The notes under the pieces were generated by a model. It saw only the letters and a list, made by a program, of their open reading frames with translations, was not told the origin of the DNA and made no database searches. Made by a program: the position numbers and the translations under genes. Of a DNA stretch of 64,000 bases, positions 52,001 through 61,053 are shown piece by piece (position 1 is the first letter of the stretch; every line of letters begins with the position of its first letter). The stretch is from Bacteroidales bacterium. GTDB taxonomy: Bacteria > Bacteroidota > Bacteroidia > Bacteroidales > UBA932. The DNA is taken from the NCBI GenBank assembly GCA_017445755.1, contig JAFSSE010000022.1:1-64000 (forward strand), given 5' to 3'.

Positions 52001-53044
52001 ATGGCAGGCAAGGGCTATATAGAGACGGACCGTCAGTGCAGGAACATCGTCAGCGATGTCAGAAGTGGCGTATTCAAGAACGTCTATGTCCTGATGGGGG
52101 AGGAACCGTATTATCCGGAGATGGTCTGCAGCGCCATTTTGGAAAACTGCCTCCAGGACTGGGAGAAGGATTTCAATGAAACGGTCTGCTACGGGGCTGA
52201 CGTCGATGCCGATACGGTCATTACCGCCGCGAGGCGCTTCCCGATGATGGCAGAGCGCCAGCTGGTCGTAGTTAAGGAAGCCCAGGCAATGCGTTCTCTC
52301 GAGGAACTCGCCGTTTATTGCCAGAAGCCCCTGGACAGCACCGTCCTTGTCATTTATCTTCGCGGAAGCTCCCTAGACAAGCGGAAATCCCTTTATAAGA
52401 CCGTACTGAAAACCGGAATCATAGTGGAATCAAATCCGCTCAGGGATTATGAGATGCCGCGGTGGATAGCCGATTATTATAAGGACCGCGGACTCTCCAT
52501 AGACCCGGAGGCGGCGATGCTCCTTTCCGAGTTTGCCGGTACGGACCTTTCCAGAATCGCTGTAGAAACCGACAAGATGCTCCGTAACCTGCCGGAAGGA
52601 ACGACAGTGGTTACCGCTTCAGATATCGAGCGCAATGTCGGTATAAGCCGCGAATTCAGCGTTTTTGAGCTTACCCGGGAGCTTTCCTTCCGGGATGCGC
52701 CAAAAGCCCTCAGAACGGCCCGTTTTATCGGGAATGCCCCGCGCTTTGCCATGCCGATGGCGGTCAGCGCCCTCTTTACCCATTTTTACAGGATTCTGAG
52801 GTACGGGGCTCTGCTGCAGAAAGGACCGAACCCTCCTTCCGATGTGAAGGCGAGGATTCTCGGAGTGAATCCGTACTTTTTCAGGGAATATGATACGGCC
52901 GTCCAGAACTATCCCCTGAGGAAGTGTATGGCGGTTGTTTCGCTGCTGGATGATTTTGACTATAAGGGCAAGGGCGGAGAGACCGGCGAGGCCACTCCTG
53001 GAGACCTGCTTGTCGAGCTTGTGAGTAAAATCTTAAATATTTGA
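52001..53044 (+). CDS. holA: DNA polymerase III subunit delta
   Basis: 347 residues from ATG 52001. Clamp-loader delta: NVYVLMGEEPYYPEMV at the start, FPMMAERQLVVVKEAQ, DSTVLVIYLRG, LSEFAGTDLSRIAVETDKML and the helical C-terminal domain (SREFSVFELTRELSFRDAPKAL). It opens the beta clamp during loading. A short frame extension to a TTG at 51992 lies within the promoter and is not used. Confidence 0.9.
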   Translation: MAGKGYIETDRQCRNIVSDVRSGVFKNVYVLMGEEPYYPEMVCSAILENCLQDWEKDFNETVCYGADVDADTVITAARRFPMMAERQLVVVKEAQAMRSLEELAVYCQKPLDSTVLVIYLRGSSLDKRKSLYKTVLKTGIIVESNPLRDYEMPRWIADYYKDRGLSIDPEAAMLLSEFAGTDLSRIAVETDKMLRNLPEGTTVVTASDIERNVGISREFSVFELTRELSFRDAPKALRTARFIGNAPRFAMPMAVSALFTHFYRILRYGALLQKGPNPPSDVKARILGVNPYFFREYDTAVQNYPLRKCMAVVSLLDDFDYKGKGGETGEATPGDLLVELVSKILNI

Positions 53045-53054
53045 TAAATTATTA

Positions 53055-53083
53055 TTGTAATTCAATAATTATTTATATATTTG
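53055..53083 (+). promoter_or_regulatory. Promoter of the ABC exporter operon
   Basis: TTG (53055-53057), 18 bases, TATATTTG (53076-53083); the ATG is at 53102. Confidence 0.6.
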
Positions 53084-53101
53084 CGGAAATAATTTATTTT
53101 T

Positions 53102-54013
53102 ATGCCTTTATTAGATATCCGAAATGTATCGAAGTCCTTCGGAACGAAGGTGGCGCTGGACGACATCTCCCTGGAAATACCTGAAGGACAGATTTTTGGT
53201 CTTCTTGGACCGAACGGAGCGGGTAAGACTACCCTGATCCGGATTATCAACCGAATTACTATCCCGGGCGGCGGGACCGTCTATTTCAACGGTCACCCCA
53301 TTTCAGACGAAGACGTCTCGAAGATAGGTTATCTTCCCGAAGAGAGGGGTCTCTACCGCAAGATGAAGGTCGGAGACCAGGCGATGTACCTCGCCCAGCT
53401 CAAGGGAATGTCCCAGAAGGACGCGGCCCTGGCCCTGAAGGAGTGGTTTGTCCGCTTTGGCATCGAGGACTGGTGGAACAAGAAAATCGAGGAGCTCTCA
53501 AAGGGCATGGCCCAGAAGATCCAGTTTATCACGACGGTGGTCCATAAACCCTCCCTCATGATTCTGGATGAGCCGTTTTCCGGCTTTGACCCGGTCAACG
53601 CCGAACTGATCCGTAAGGAAATCCTACGCCTGAAGGAGGAGGGCGCGACGGTAATCCTCTCCACCCATAACATGGAGTCCGTTGAGGAGCTCTGCGACAG
53701 CATCGCCCTTATCAACAAGTCTCGCCTTGTCGTTACCGGCGGAGTGGACGAAATCCGTCGTAAACACGGAAACAACAATGTAGAGCTTATTTATACCGGC
53801 GAGGCGCTCGCTTCCCGGGAAGGCCTTTTCCGGGTCCTCAGTGACGAAGAAAACACCGGCCGCCACTCCTCTGTCCTCTCTCTCGAAGAAGGAGCTTCTC
53901 CGAACGCAGTCCTTTCCGCAATTATCGGGGAGGGCGTTGCCGTCAATTCCTTCAAGGAACTGATTCCACGCATGAACGATATCTTTATTAAACTGGTTAC
54001 GGAGGGCGTATAA
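53102..54013 (+). CDS. ABC transporter ATP-binding protein (NatA-like)
   Basis: 303 residues. Walker A GLLGPNGAGKTTLIR near 36-50, Q-loop, signature ELSKGMAQK, Walker B LMILDEPFSGFDPV, His switch STHNME, and a C-terminal DUF4162-type extension. It pairs with the following permease one base downstream. It resembles the NatAB Na+ exporter group of Bacteroidetes; the true substrate is unknown. Confidence 0.9.
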   Translation: MPLLDIRNVSKSFGTKVALDDISLEIPEGQIFGLLGPNGAGKTTLIRIINRITIPGGGTVYFNGHPISDEDVSKIGYLPEERGLYRKMKVGDQAMYLAQLKGMSQKDAALALKEWFVRFGIEDWWNKKIEELSKGMAQKIQFITTVVHKPSLMILDEPFSGFDPVNAELIRKEILRLKEEGATVILSTHNMESVEELCDSIALINKSRLVVTGGVDEIRRKHGNNNVELIYTGEALASREGLFRVLSDEENTGRHSSVLSLEEGASPNAVLSAIIGEGVAVNSFKELIPRMNDIFIKLVTEGV

Positions 54014-54014
54014 T

Positions 54015-55430
54015 ATGAATCTGAAGAAACTCAATATCATTATAGGACGCGAATACCTCAACAAGGTTCGCAAGAAATCCTTCCTCCTTACCACCTTCGG
54101 GGTTCCGATCCTGATTGCCGCAATGTATGTGGTCATGATCCTTATCATGCTGAAAGCCAAGGATGAGGCCAAGGTCGTGGGAGTCGTTGATGAGTCCGGG
54201 ATTGTCCTTCCGACTCTGGAGAACAATGATGTTCTCGAATTCAGGGATGTCTTGGAAATCCCGCTCGACTCGCTTAAAAACGCGATGGGGAACTATGGGA
54301 TAGACTTTGTCTTCACCGTCTCCGAGATAGATCCCGAGACAAAGAACGTCAGGGCTGCGACCTATTCCGAAAAACCTCTCGGAGTGGAGACCGTCGATAT
54401 GCTGAAATCCAGGGTCGATAAGGCGGTGGAGTCCTACCGGATAGATTCCTATGGGATTGACGGACTTGCCCAGATTATGACGGATGTCCGTTCTAATGTA
54501 TCTGTAAAGACCTATACCATAAGTAGTTCCGGCGAGGAGAAAATTACCGAATCCAGCGTTTACATGATTCTTTCCATGCTCCTCTCGATGGGACTCTACA
54601 TGTTCATCGCGATTTTCTCCGGCATGGTCATGACGAGCGTCATCGAGGAGAAATCCTCCCGCGTCGTCGAGGTCCTGGTCTCTTCGGTAAAGGCGACGGA
54701 ACTCCTGTTCGGAAAGATTATAGGCGTCGCCCTTGTGGCCCTGACCCAGTTCCTCCTGTGGATAGTCCTCTCCGGAGTGATTATCGGGGGAGTCGGTGCC
54801 GTTGTCGGATTCGACAAGATTGCCGGCGTCGCTTCGGCGACTGAATACCACCCTGACATGTCTTCGATGGGAGTTCCGGAAGGGGCGACCCTCGATATGG
54901 GTTCCATGCTCGGAGCGCCCGGGGATGCCGCTACGGCCCCTGCGGATACGGCGGCCTCATCTGATGAACCGACCGGTATCCAGGCAGTTTTCTCTACGCT
55001 TTCGGAGCTTAACATTGCCGAGATAATTGTTGTCTTCCTTCTCTTCTTCGTATTCGGATACCTGCTTTATGCCTCACTCTTTGCGGCCATAGGTTCCGCG
55101 GTGGAGAACGAAGCGGACACCCAGCAGCTCCAGATTCCGATTACGATACCGCTTCTGATTGGATTCTTTATCGCCTTCTACGCCTTCCGTGCCCCGGATT
55201 CCGCAGTGGTCTTCTGGGGGTCCATGATTCCGTTTACCTCTCCGATCGTAATGCTGGCGCGCGTTCCCTTCGGAGTTCCGCTCTGGGAGCTACTCCTCTC
55301 GCTCGGACTTCTGGTCGGCACCTTCATCGCCTGTGCCTGGCTGTCGGCAAAGATTTATAAGGTCGGTATCCTGATGTACGGGAAGAAGTCTTCCTTTAAG
55401 GACCTTTGGAAATGGCTTAAAATGAAATAG
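54015..55430 (+). CDS. ABC-2 type permease (NatB-like)
   Basis: 471 residues. N-terminal NIIIGREYLNKVRKKSFLLTT and first helix FGVPILIAAMYVVMILIMLK, a large external domain (~45-180), then five more helices; between two of them is a low-complexity Ala/Thr/Asp-rich loop (MGSMLGAPGDAATAPADTAA). The SSRVVEVLVSSVKATELLFGKIIG motif is typical of the family. Works with the ATPase encoded just before it. Confidence 0.9.
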   Translation: MNLKKLNIIIGREYLNKVRKKSFLLTTFGVPILIAAMYVVMILIMLKAKDEAKVVGVVDESGIVLPTLENNDVLEFRDVLEIPLDSLKNAMGNYGIDFVFTVSEIDPETKNVRAATYSEKPLGVETVDMLKSRVDKAVESYRIDSYGIDGLAQIMTDVRSNVSVKTYTISSSGEEKITESSVYMILSMLLSMGLYMFIAIFSGMVMTSVIEEKSSRVVEVLVSSVKATELLFGKIIGVALVALTQFLLWIVLSGVIIGGVGAVVGFDKIAGVASATEYHPDMSSMGVPEGATLDMGSMLGAPGDAATAPADTAASSDEPTGIQAVFSTLSELNIAEIIVVFLLFFVFGYLLYASLFAAIGSAVENEADTQQLQIPITIPLLIGFFIAFYAFRAPDSAVVFWGSMIPFTSPIVMLARVPFGVPLWELLLSLGLLVGTFIACAWLSAKIYKVGILMYGKKSSFKDLWKWLKMK

Positions 55431-55432
55431 AT

Positions 55433-56290
55433 ATGAAATTAAGAAAGGTACTTCTCTGCTGTGCTGTGCTGCTTGCCTGCTGTGGTGTCGGCCGGGCGGT
55501 ATATATCGCTGAATCCGGGGTAAAGATTTCCTGGGGGAGGACGCTCATGGACGGGCACAGAACCGGCGTCCAGAGTGTCACGGTTGATAACCAGGCGGAA
55601 GCCCTCGGCGTATTTGATGGCGAAACCTATGTTTCCCCGAGCGGAAACCGGTTTACGGAGGGTGCGACCCCTGCCGTTGCCGCCGCCCTTATCGAAGTGC
55701 AGCCGAAAATGGCACGGTTAAAGGAAGTTATCGGCTACAGCGCCGTTGAAATGGAAGCTTATCCTCCTGAGAGCCCCCTCAGCAATCTTTTTGTAGATGA
55801 ACTCAGGGCTGCCGGGTCCAGGATTTTCGGCAGAGAAGCCGATCTCGCCCTGGCGAATTTCGGCGGCATCCGTACATCCATGCCGGAAGGCCCCGTCGTC
55901 CTCGACGATATCCTTTCCATGTTCCCGTTCCGGAATGTCGTCGTGATGACTACGGTCCGCGGCCGCTCGATAAAGACCCTTTTCGACCAGCTTGCCGAGA
56001 CCGGCTCGTTCCAGTGCATAAGCGGAGCCCGTGTGGTAATCAAGGACCGCAAGGTCGTTTCCGCTGAAATCGGGGGAGAGCCCATCGAAGACGACCGTCT
56101 CTATAATTTCGTGACCATAGACTTCCTCCTGACCGGAGGGGACCGGATTGCAATTGGTGCTATCGCAGAGTCACTTGAGATGTCGGACGTCCTTCTGAAG
56201 GACATTATGCTGGACTATGTACGCCGGCTTAATGCGGAAGGAAAGAAAATTGAATACCAGACTGACGGACGAGTCGTTATCGAGAATTAG
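55433..56290 (+). CDS. 5'-nucleotidase C-terminal domain protein (substrate-binding half)
   Basis: 285 residues. Signal peptide (VLLCCAVLLACCGVGRA), possibly a lipoprotein at one of the clustered cysteines. Contains only the 5_nucleotid_C domain: SPLSNLFVDELRAAG, ADLALANFGGIRTSMPEGP, VLDDILSMFPFRNVVVMTTVRG. No phosphoesterase motifs, so it cannot act alone. The partner catalytic domain is encoded 2 bases after its stop. Together they would equal one UshA-type enzyme in reverse order. Confidence 0.88.
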   Translation: MKLRKVLLCCAVLLACCGVGRAVYIAESGVKISWGRTLMDGHRTGVQSVTVDNQAEALGVFDGETYVSPSGNRFTEGATPAVAAALIEVQPKMARLKEVIGYSAVEMEAYPPESPLSNLFVDELRAAGSRIFGREADLALANFGGIRTSMPEGPVVLDDILSMFPFRNVVVMTTVRGRSIKTLFDQLAETGSFQCISGARVVIKDRKVVSAEIGGEPIEDDRLYNFVTIDFLLTGGDRIAIGAIAESLEMSDVLLKDIMLDYVRRLNAEGKKIEYQTDGRVVIEN

Positions 56291-56292
56291 CC

Positions 56293-57153
56293 ATGGAAAA
56301 GAAAAGAATAGTTTATATCGCTCTTGCAGTACTCTGCATCGGTATTTTCATCGGGTCGTTCTTCATTAAGGGTTCGCCCCGCCGCCACCTTACAATCGTC
56401 CATGTGAACGATACCCACAGCCACTTTGAACCGGTCCGTTCGGGCTCCCGTGCCGGACTCGGAGGCATAATCGAAAGGGCTGCCTTCGTTGACAGCGTCC
56501 GTGCCGCCGACGGGGCGGAGAATGTGCTCCTGCTCCATGCCGGCGATTTCAGCCAGGGAACCACCTATTTTTCAGAGCTCGGAGGGGACCTCGAGATAGA
56601 GGAGCTCAACAATATGGGCTATGACGTCGTGACGCTCGGAAACCATGAGTTTGATAACGGACTCGAGGATCTCGGCCGCCGTCTGTCCTCGCTGAATATG
56701 CCCGTAGTATGCTGCAATTACGATTTTTCGCCTTTCGAGGCCGGAAAATACATAAAGCCCTGCACCGTCATTGAAAAAGCCGGAATCCGGATTGGCGTAG
56801 TCGGGGTGCTCTGTAACCTTAAGGCCATGGTTTCGGCCGAGATTTCGAACCGTATCCCTGAATTCGAGACCCTTCCTACCGTCCAGAAGTACGTGGATAA
56901 GCTCCGGAATGAGGATGGCTGCGAATTTGTCATTGCCCTGACCCACATCGGGTACGAGAAGGAGAATCCGGAGGATTTTGTAGATCCTGACCTCGTAGCC
57001 GGAACGAGGGGAATAGACCTTGTCGTCGGGGGCCATTCCCATACCTTCCTGACGGAAAAGAAGATGCACAGGAACCTCGACGGAAAGAAAGTCCCGGTTG
57101 TCCAGGACGGCTGCTGGGGGCTCTACGTCGGGAAGCTTGACGTGGTCTTCTAG
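56293..57153 (+). CDS. Metallophosphoesterase (catalytic half of a 5'-nucleotidase)
   Basis: 286 residues with an N-terminal hydrophobic anchor (IVYIALAVLCIGIFIGSFFI). Metal motifs: VHVNDTHSHF, HAGDFSQG, LGNHEFDNG, LTHIGYEKE, VVGGHSHTF. It ends with QDGCWGLYVGKLDVVF, where UshA proteins continue into the C-terminal domain, so the enzyme is complete only with the preceding gene. It overlaps the convergent yicC by 4 bases. Confidence 0.9.
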   Translation: MEKKRIVYIALAVLCIGIFIGSFFIKGSPRRHLTIVHVNDTHSHFEPVRSGSRAGLGGIIERAAFVDSVRAADGAENVLLLHAGDFSQGTTYFSELGGDLEIEELNNMGYDVVTLGNHEFDNGLEDLGRRLSSLNMPVVCCNYDFSPFEAGKYIKPCTVIEKAGIRIGVVGVLCNLKAMVSAEISNRIPEFETLPTVQKYVDKLRNEDGCEFVIALTHIGYEKENPEDFVDPDLVAGTRGIDLVVGGHSHTFLTEKKMHRNLDGKKVPVVQDGCWGLYVGKLDVVF

Positions 57154-58028
57154 AGAATATTCATCGACTGTTCGCGGATTTTTTCGAGCTCGTCTTTCAT
57201 TCGAACGACGAGCTTTTGTATACCCGCGTGGTTCGCCTTTGAACCGGTGGTATTGATTTCACGCCCCATTTCCTGGATGATGAAACCGAGTTTCCTGCCG
57301 GGGCAGGGCTCATGATCTATGGTGTCCATGAAGTAGCGGCAGTGCTGACGAAGGCGCACCTTCTCCTCGTTGATGTCATATTTTTCAAGGTAGAAGATAA
57401 GTTCCTGCTCAAAGCGGCTCGCATCCACCTTCTGCCCGAGTTCGTCAAGGGCTTTCAGGAGCTTCGCCCTTACCGCTTCAATGCGCTCTCCTTCAAGTTT
57501 TTCCACCTCGTCATAGAGGGCGAGGATGTTCTCAATTCGGGAGGTTACATCCTTGTAGAGGGCAGCCCCTTCGCGGGAGCGGTAGTCGTTCACGGCGGCG
57601 AGGGCCTCGTCAAAGGCGGCTTCTACGGCGGGATAGTCTTCCTCTGAAATTATGTCCTGTTTCCTCGAATCTACGACATCGGGAAAGCGGAGAATCGATG
57701 AGAGGACCATCGCCTTCGCTTCGTTATTGAGAGCGATTTCCGGCGCAATCTCCATCGCCTCTGCAAGGTATGCCTTGGCGAGGGGCTTGTTAAGAGGTTT
57801 TGCCGTCGTTTCGGCCGAAGACTCGAAACTCAGGAAAACATCTATGCTGCCCCGCTTGAGCTGATCTGTAATCTTCTGGCGGAGAGGTAGTTCCATTTCC
57901 TTCGGGAGGAGGGCGGATTTCAAGTTAAAATCCGCACTCTTCCCATTGAGGGTGCGGATCTCAAGAGTCAGCGTTCCGGCTTTGAGGGCGGCGGTCGCCT
58001 TCCCGTAACCGGTCATGGACTGGATCAT
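57150..58028 (-). CDS. yicC: YicC-family endoribonuclease
   Basis: 292 residues, usual length. N-terminal MIQSMTGYGKATAAL and LEIRTLNGKSADFNLK, and the DUF1732 end EEKVRLRQHCRYFMDT...GRKLGFIIQEMGREINTTGSKAN are diagnostic. Members of the family cleave small RNAs or mRNA. Its start overlaps the spt stop, so the two are co-transcribed. Confidence 0.94.
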   Translation of the reverse strand: MIQSMTGYGKATAALKAGTLTLEIRTLNGKSADFNLKSALLPKEMELPLRQKITDQLKRGSIDVFLSFESSAETTAKPLNKPLAKAYLAEAMEIAPEIALNNEAKAMVLSSILRFPDVVDSRKQDIISEEDYPAVEAAFDEALAAVNDYRSREGAALYKDVTSRIENILALYDEVEKLEGERIEAVRAKLLKALDELGQKVDASRFEQELIFYLEKYDINEEKVRLRQHCRYFMDTIDHEPCPGRKLGFIIQEMGREINTTGSKANHAGIQKLVVRMKDELEKIREQSMNIL

Positions 58029-59215
58029 GCGATAATTCCTTCTTCTTTAAATACTTTTGTCAGAGCGGCTACTGCGCGGTCAACCTGCTCCCGGCTGTGG
58101 TTTGCCATGAGGGCGAACCGGACCAGAGTGTCTGACGGGGCGCAGGCCGGGGGAATGACGGCGTTGATGAACACTCCTTCGTCGAAGGCGCGTTTCGTCA
58201 CGATAAAGGTCTTTTCGAGATTGCGGACGTAGAGCGGGATAATCGGGCTCTCGGTCTCGCCGATTTCAAATCCGGCCTCGCGGAACTTCGCGAGGGCGTA
58301 ATTCGTAACGTCCCAGAGGGCATGAATGCGCTCCGGCTCGTTCTGGATGATGTGCAGGGCCTCGAGGGCGCTGGCCGTTGCGGCCGGGGTGTCGGAGGCG
58401 CTGAAGATGTAAGTCCTGGCGTTGTGGCGGAGGAAATTGATTATAACCTTGTCGGCAGCAATGAAACCTCCGATCGAGGCGAGGGACTTCGAGAAGGTGC
58501 CCATGATAAGGTCAACTTCGTCCGTGAGGTGGAAGTGGTCGCAGACGCCGCGGCCCTGACGGCCGAAAACTCCGAGTCCATGGGCCTCGTCCACCATTAT
58601 GACGACATTGTCGTACTTATGCTTAAGGGCCACTATTTCAGGCAGTTTCGCAAGGTCTCCTTCCATCGAGAAGACACCGTCCACGACAATCAGTTTCACC
58701 GCCATTTTAGGGCAGCGCCGCAGGCAGCGCTCGAGGTCCGCCATGTCGTTGTGCTTGAAATGGAGGGCCTTTGCGAAGGAGAGGCGGCGTCCGTCGACGA
58801 TTGACGCGTGGTCACGGTCGTCGCAGATAATGAAGTCGTTGCGGGTAAGGAGAGCGGGAATGACTCCGGAATTGACGCTGAAACCGGTCGAGAAGCAGAG
58901 GGCCTCGTCCTTTCCGATGAATTCGGCGAGTTCTTTCTCGAGCTGGACATGGAGGTCCAGGGTCCCGTTGAGGAATCTCGAGCCGGCGCAGCCGGAACCG
59001 TACTTTCTAAGGGCTTTCACCCCGGCCTCTATCACTCTTTCGTCACCGGTCAGTCCGGTGTATGCGTTCGATCCGAACATGAGAACGGGCTTACCTTCCA
59101 TCTCTACCTCGGTGCCCTGCTTGCCTTCTATTTCGCGGAAATAGGGATAAACACCCTTTTCCATCATCTGCTGTGGCAAATCGTACTTCGCCAGGCGGTC
59201 ATTTAACATACTCAT
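58025..59215 (-). CDS. spt: Serine palmitoyltransferase
   Basis: 396 residues, alpha-oxoamine synthase family, PLP-dependent. VLMFGSNAYTGLTGDERV, GSGCAGSRFLNGTLDLH, DDRDHASIVDG, VDEAHGLGVFG and the PLP Lys in GTFSKSLASIGG. Condenses serine with palmitoyl-CoA, the first step of sphingolipid synthesis, a trait of Bacteroidetes. KBL and 8-amino-7-oxononanoate synthase are relatives; the close fit to Bacteroidales SPT (start DRLAKYDLPQ...GVYPYFREIE) favours SPT. Minus-strand TTG, 21 bases, TATCTTCG (59241-59272) is a possible promoter. Confidence 0.88.
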   Translation of the reverse strand: MSMLNDRLAKYDLPQQMMEKGVYPYFREIEGKQGTEVEMEGKPVLMFGSNAYTGLTGDERVIEAGVKALRKYGSGCAGSRFLNGTLDLHVQLEKELAEFIGKDEALCFSTGFSVNSGVIPALLTRNDFIICDDRDHASIVDGRRLSFAKALHFKHNDMADLERCLRRCPKMAVKLIVVDGVFSMEGDLAKLPEIVALKHKYDNVVIMVDEAHGLGVFGRQGRGVCDHFHLTDEVDLIMGTFSKSLASIGGFIAADKVIINFLRHNARTYIFSASDTPAATASALEALHIIQNEPERIHALWDVTNYALAKFREAGFEIGETESPIIPLYVRNLEKTFIVTKRAFDEGVFINAVIPPACAPSDTLVRFALMANHSREQVDRAVAALTKVFKEEGIIA

Positions 59216-59307
59216 GGTTTTCAGGTATTAGTACAAAGTGCGAAGATAGTAAAAAAATTTTTAATGCTCCAACTGGGGCCCTTATTTCACATTATTGATA
59301 TTTTTTC

Positions 59308-59343
59308 CTAATTTTGAAAGTTTTTTGAACTAATTTTGAAAGT
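59308..59343 (+). promoter_or_regulatory. Tandemly repeated -7 boxes before glnS
   Basis: A 14-base direct repeat (CTAATTTTGAAAGT) at 59308-59321 and 59330-59343, each holding TAATTTTG, spaced 22 bases. The second lies 21 bases before ATG 59360. Either copy could be the -7 element. Confidence 0.55.
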
Positions 59344-59359
59344 GTTTGTAAAAGAGACC

Positions 59360-61039
59360 ATGGAAGAAGTCAATAAAAACTCAGCCGAAGAGCCGCGGAA
59401 GCTTAATTTCATCGAAGAAATCATCGAATCGGACCTCGCCTCCGGCAAGGTAAGCTCCATTATGACCCGTTTCCCTCCGGAGCCCAATGGATACCTCCAT
59501 CTTGGCCATGCAAAGAGCATCTGCCTGAATTTCGGGCTTGCCGAGAAGTACGGCGGGAAGACGAATCTCCGCTACGATGACACCAACCCGACCAAGGAGG
59601 ACACCGAATACGTGGATTCCATCAAGGAAGATATCCACTGGCTCGGTTTCCAGTGGGACAGGGAGCTCTACGCCTCCGACTATTTCGACCAGCTCTACGA
59701 GTGGGCTGAGAAGCTTATTACCATGGGACTCGCCTATGTGGACGACCAGACCCAGGAGGAAATCCGCCTTGGTCGGGGAACGGTCGATAAGCCGGGCAAA
59801 AACAGCCCCTGGCGCGACCGCAGCGTGGAAGAGAACCTTCGTCTCTTCCGCGAGATGAAGGCCGGGAAATACGCCGAGGGCGAAAAGGTCCTCCGCGCTA
59901 AGATTGACATGGCCCACCCGAACATGATGTTCCGAGACCCTCTCCTTTACCGGATTAAGTTTGCCTCCCATCACAGGACAAGGGACAAGTGGTGCATCTA
60001 CCCGATGTATGACTTCACCCATGGCCAGTGTGACTCAATAGAGCACATTACCCACTCCATCTGCACCCTTGAATTCGATGTCCACCGTCCGCTCTACGAC
60101 TGGTTCATCGAAAAGCTCGGCATCTATCCGAGCCACCAGTATGAATTCGCCCGGCTGAACCTCACCTATACGCTGATGTCCAAGAGAAAGCTACTGGAAC
60201 TCGTCCAGAAGGGCTTTGTCAGCGGCTGGGACGATCCCCGTATGCCTACGCTCTGCGGCGTTCGCAGGAGGGGTTATACCCCCGAGGCCCTGAAGATGTT
60301 CTGCGAAAAGATCGGGGTATCGAAACGCGACCAGCTGATGGACATCCAGCTTCTCGAGTGGTGCGTCCGCCAGGACCTTAATGCCCGCTCCAACCGCTAC
60401 ATGGTCGTTCAGGACCCTGTGAAAGTCACAATTACGAACTATCCGGAAGGGAAGGTCGAATGGTTCGACTGCCCGCTGAATCCGGCCGAGCCGGAAGGGG
60501 CTGCCCGGAAGGTTCCTTTCACACGTGAGCTCTATATCGAGAGGGCAGACTTCATGGAGGATGCCCCGAAGAAGTTCTTCCGCCTGAAACCGGATGGCGA
60601 AGTCCGTCTTAAATATACTTATATCGTTAAGTGTGAGGAGGTTATAAAGGACGATGAGGGTAAGGTTGTGGAGCTTCGCTGCACCTATGATCCTTCGACC
60701 CGTCCCGGTGGGGATGGCGAGTGGAGGAGCGTGAAGGGAACTATCCACTGGGTGTCCACGGAATATGCCAGGAAAGTCACCCTCCGGAATTATGACCGTC
60801 TCTTTACCCTTGCGGACATGAGCCAGGTCCCTGAGGACAAGGACTATAAGGACTTCCTCAATCCGGATTCCCTGATTTTCGTCGATGCTTTTGCGGAGCC
60901 CGCCCTTCTTGAAGACGCGAGCGGCATCGCAGTCCAGTTTGAGAGGACAGGATATTACTTCAAGGATACGGACAGCACGGAGCAGAACCCTGTCTTCAAT
61001 AAGACAACGGCTCTTAAGGATTCCTATCGTCCTGAATAG
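59360..61039 (+). CDS. glnS: Glutaminyl-tRNA synthetase
   Basis: 559 residues from ATG 59360; an upstream TTG would lie in the promoter. HIGH motif PEPNGYLHLGHAK near residue 41, DDTNPTKED, and KMSKS-type LMSKRKL, followed by the two-barrel anticodon-binding part (VPFTRELYIERADF). Glutaminyl rather than glutamyl by PPEPNGYLHLGHAKSI. Single gene. Confidence 0.96.
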   Translation: MEEVNKNSAEEPRKLNFIEEIIESDLASGKVSSIMTRFPPEPNGYLHLGHAKSICLNFGLAEKYGGKTNLRYDDTNPTKEDTEYVDSIKEDIHWLGFQWDRELYASDYFDQLYEWAEKLITMGLAYVDDQTQEEIRLGRGTVDKPGKNSPWRDRSVEENLRLFREMKAGKYAEGEKVLRAKIDMAHPNMMFRDPLLYRIKFASHHRTRDKWCIYPMYDFTHGQCDSIEHITHSICTLEFDVHRPLYDWFIEKLGIYPSHQYEFARLNLTYTLMSKRKLLELVQKGFVSGWDDPRMPTLCGVRRRGYTPEALKMFCEKIGVSKRDQLMDIQLLEWCVRQDLNARSNRYMVVQDPVKVTITNYPEGKVEWFDCPLNPAEPEGAARKVPFTRELYIERADFMEDAPKKFFRLKPDGEVRLKYTYIVKCEEVIKDDEGKVVELRCTYDPSTRPGGDGEWRSVKGTIHWVSTEYARKVTLRNYDRLFTLADMSQVPEDKDYKDFLNPDSLIFVDAFAEPALLEDASGIAVQFERTGYYFKDTDSTEQNPVFNKTTALKDSYRPE

Positions 61040-61053
61040 GATTTCTTACCCTT

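Noticed and set aside
55433-57153. A frameshifted or broken UshA gene
   Set aside because: The domains are in reverse order and each part has its own start, stop and export signal, so this is two genes and not one gene with an error.
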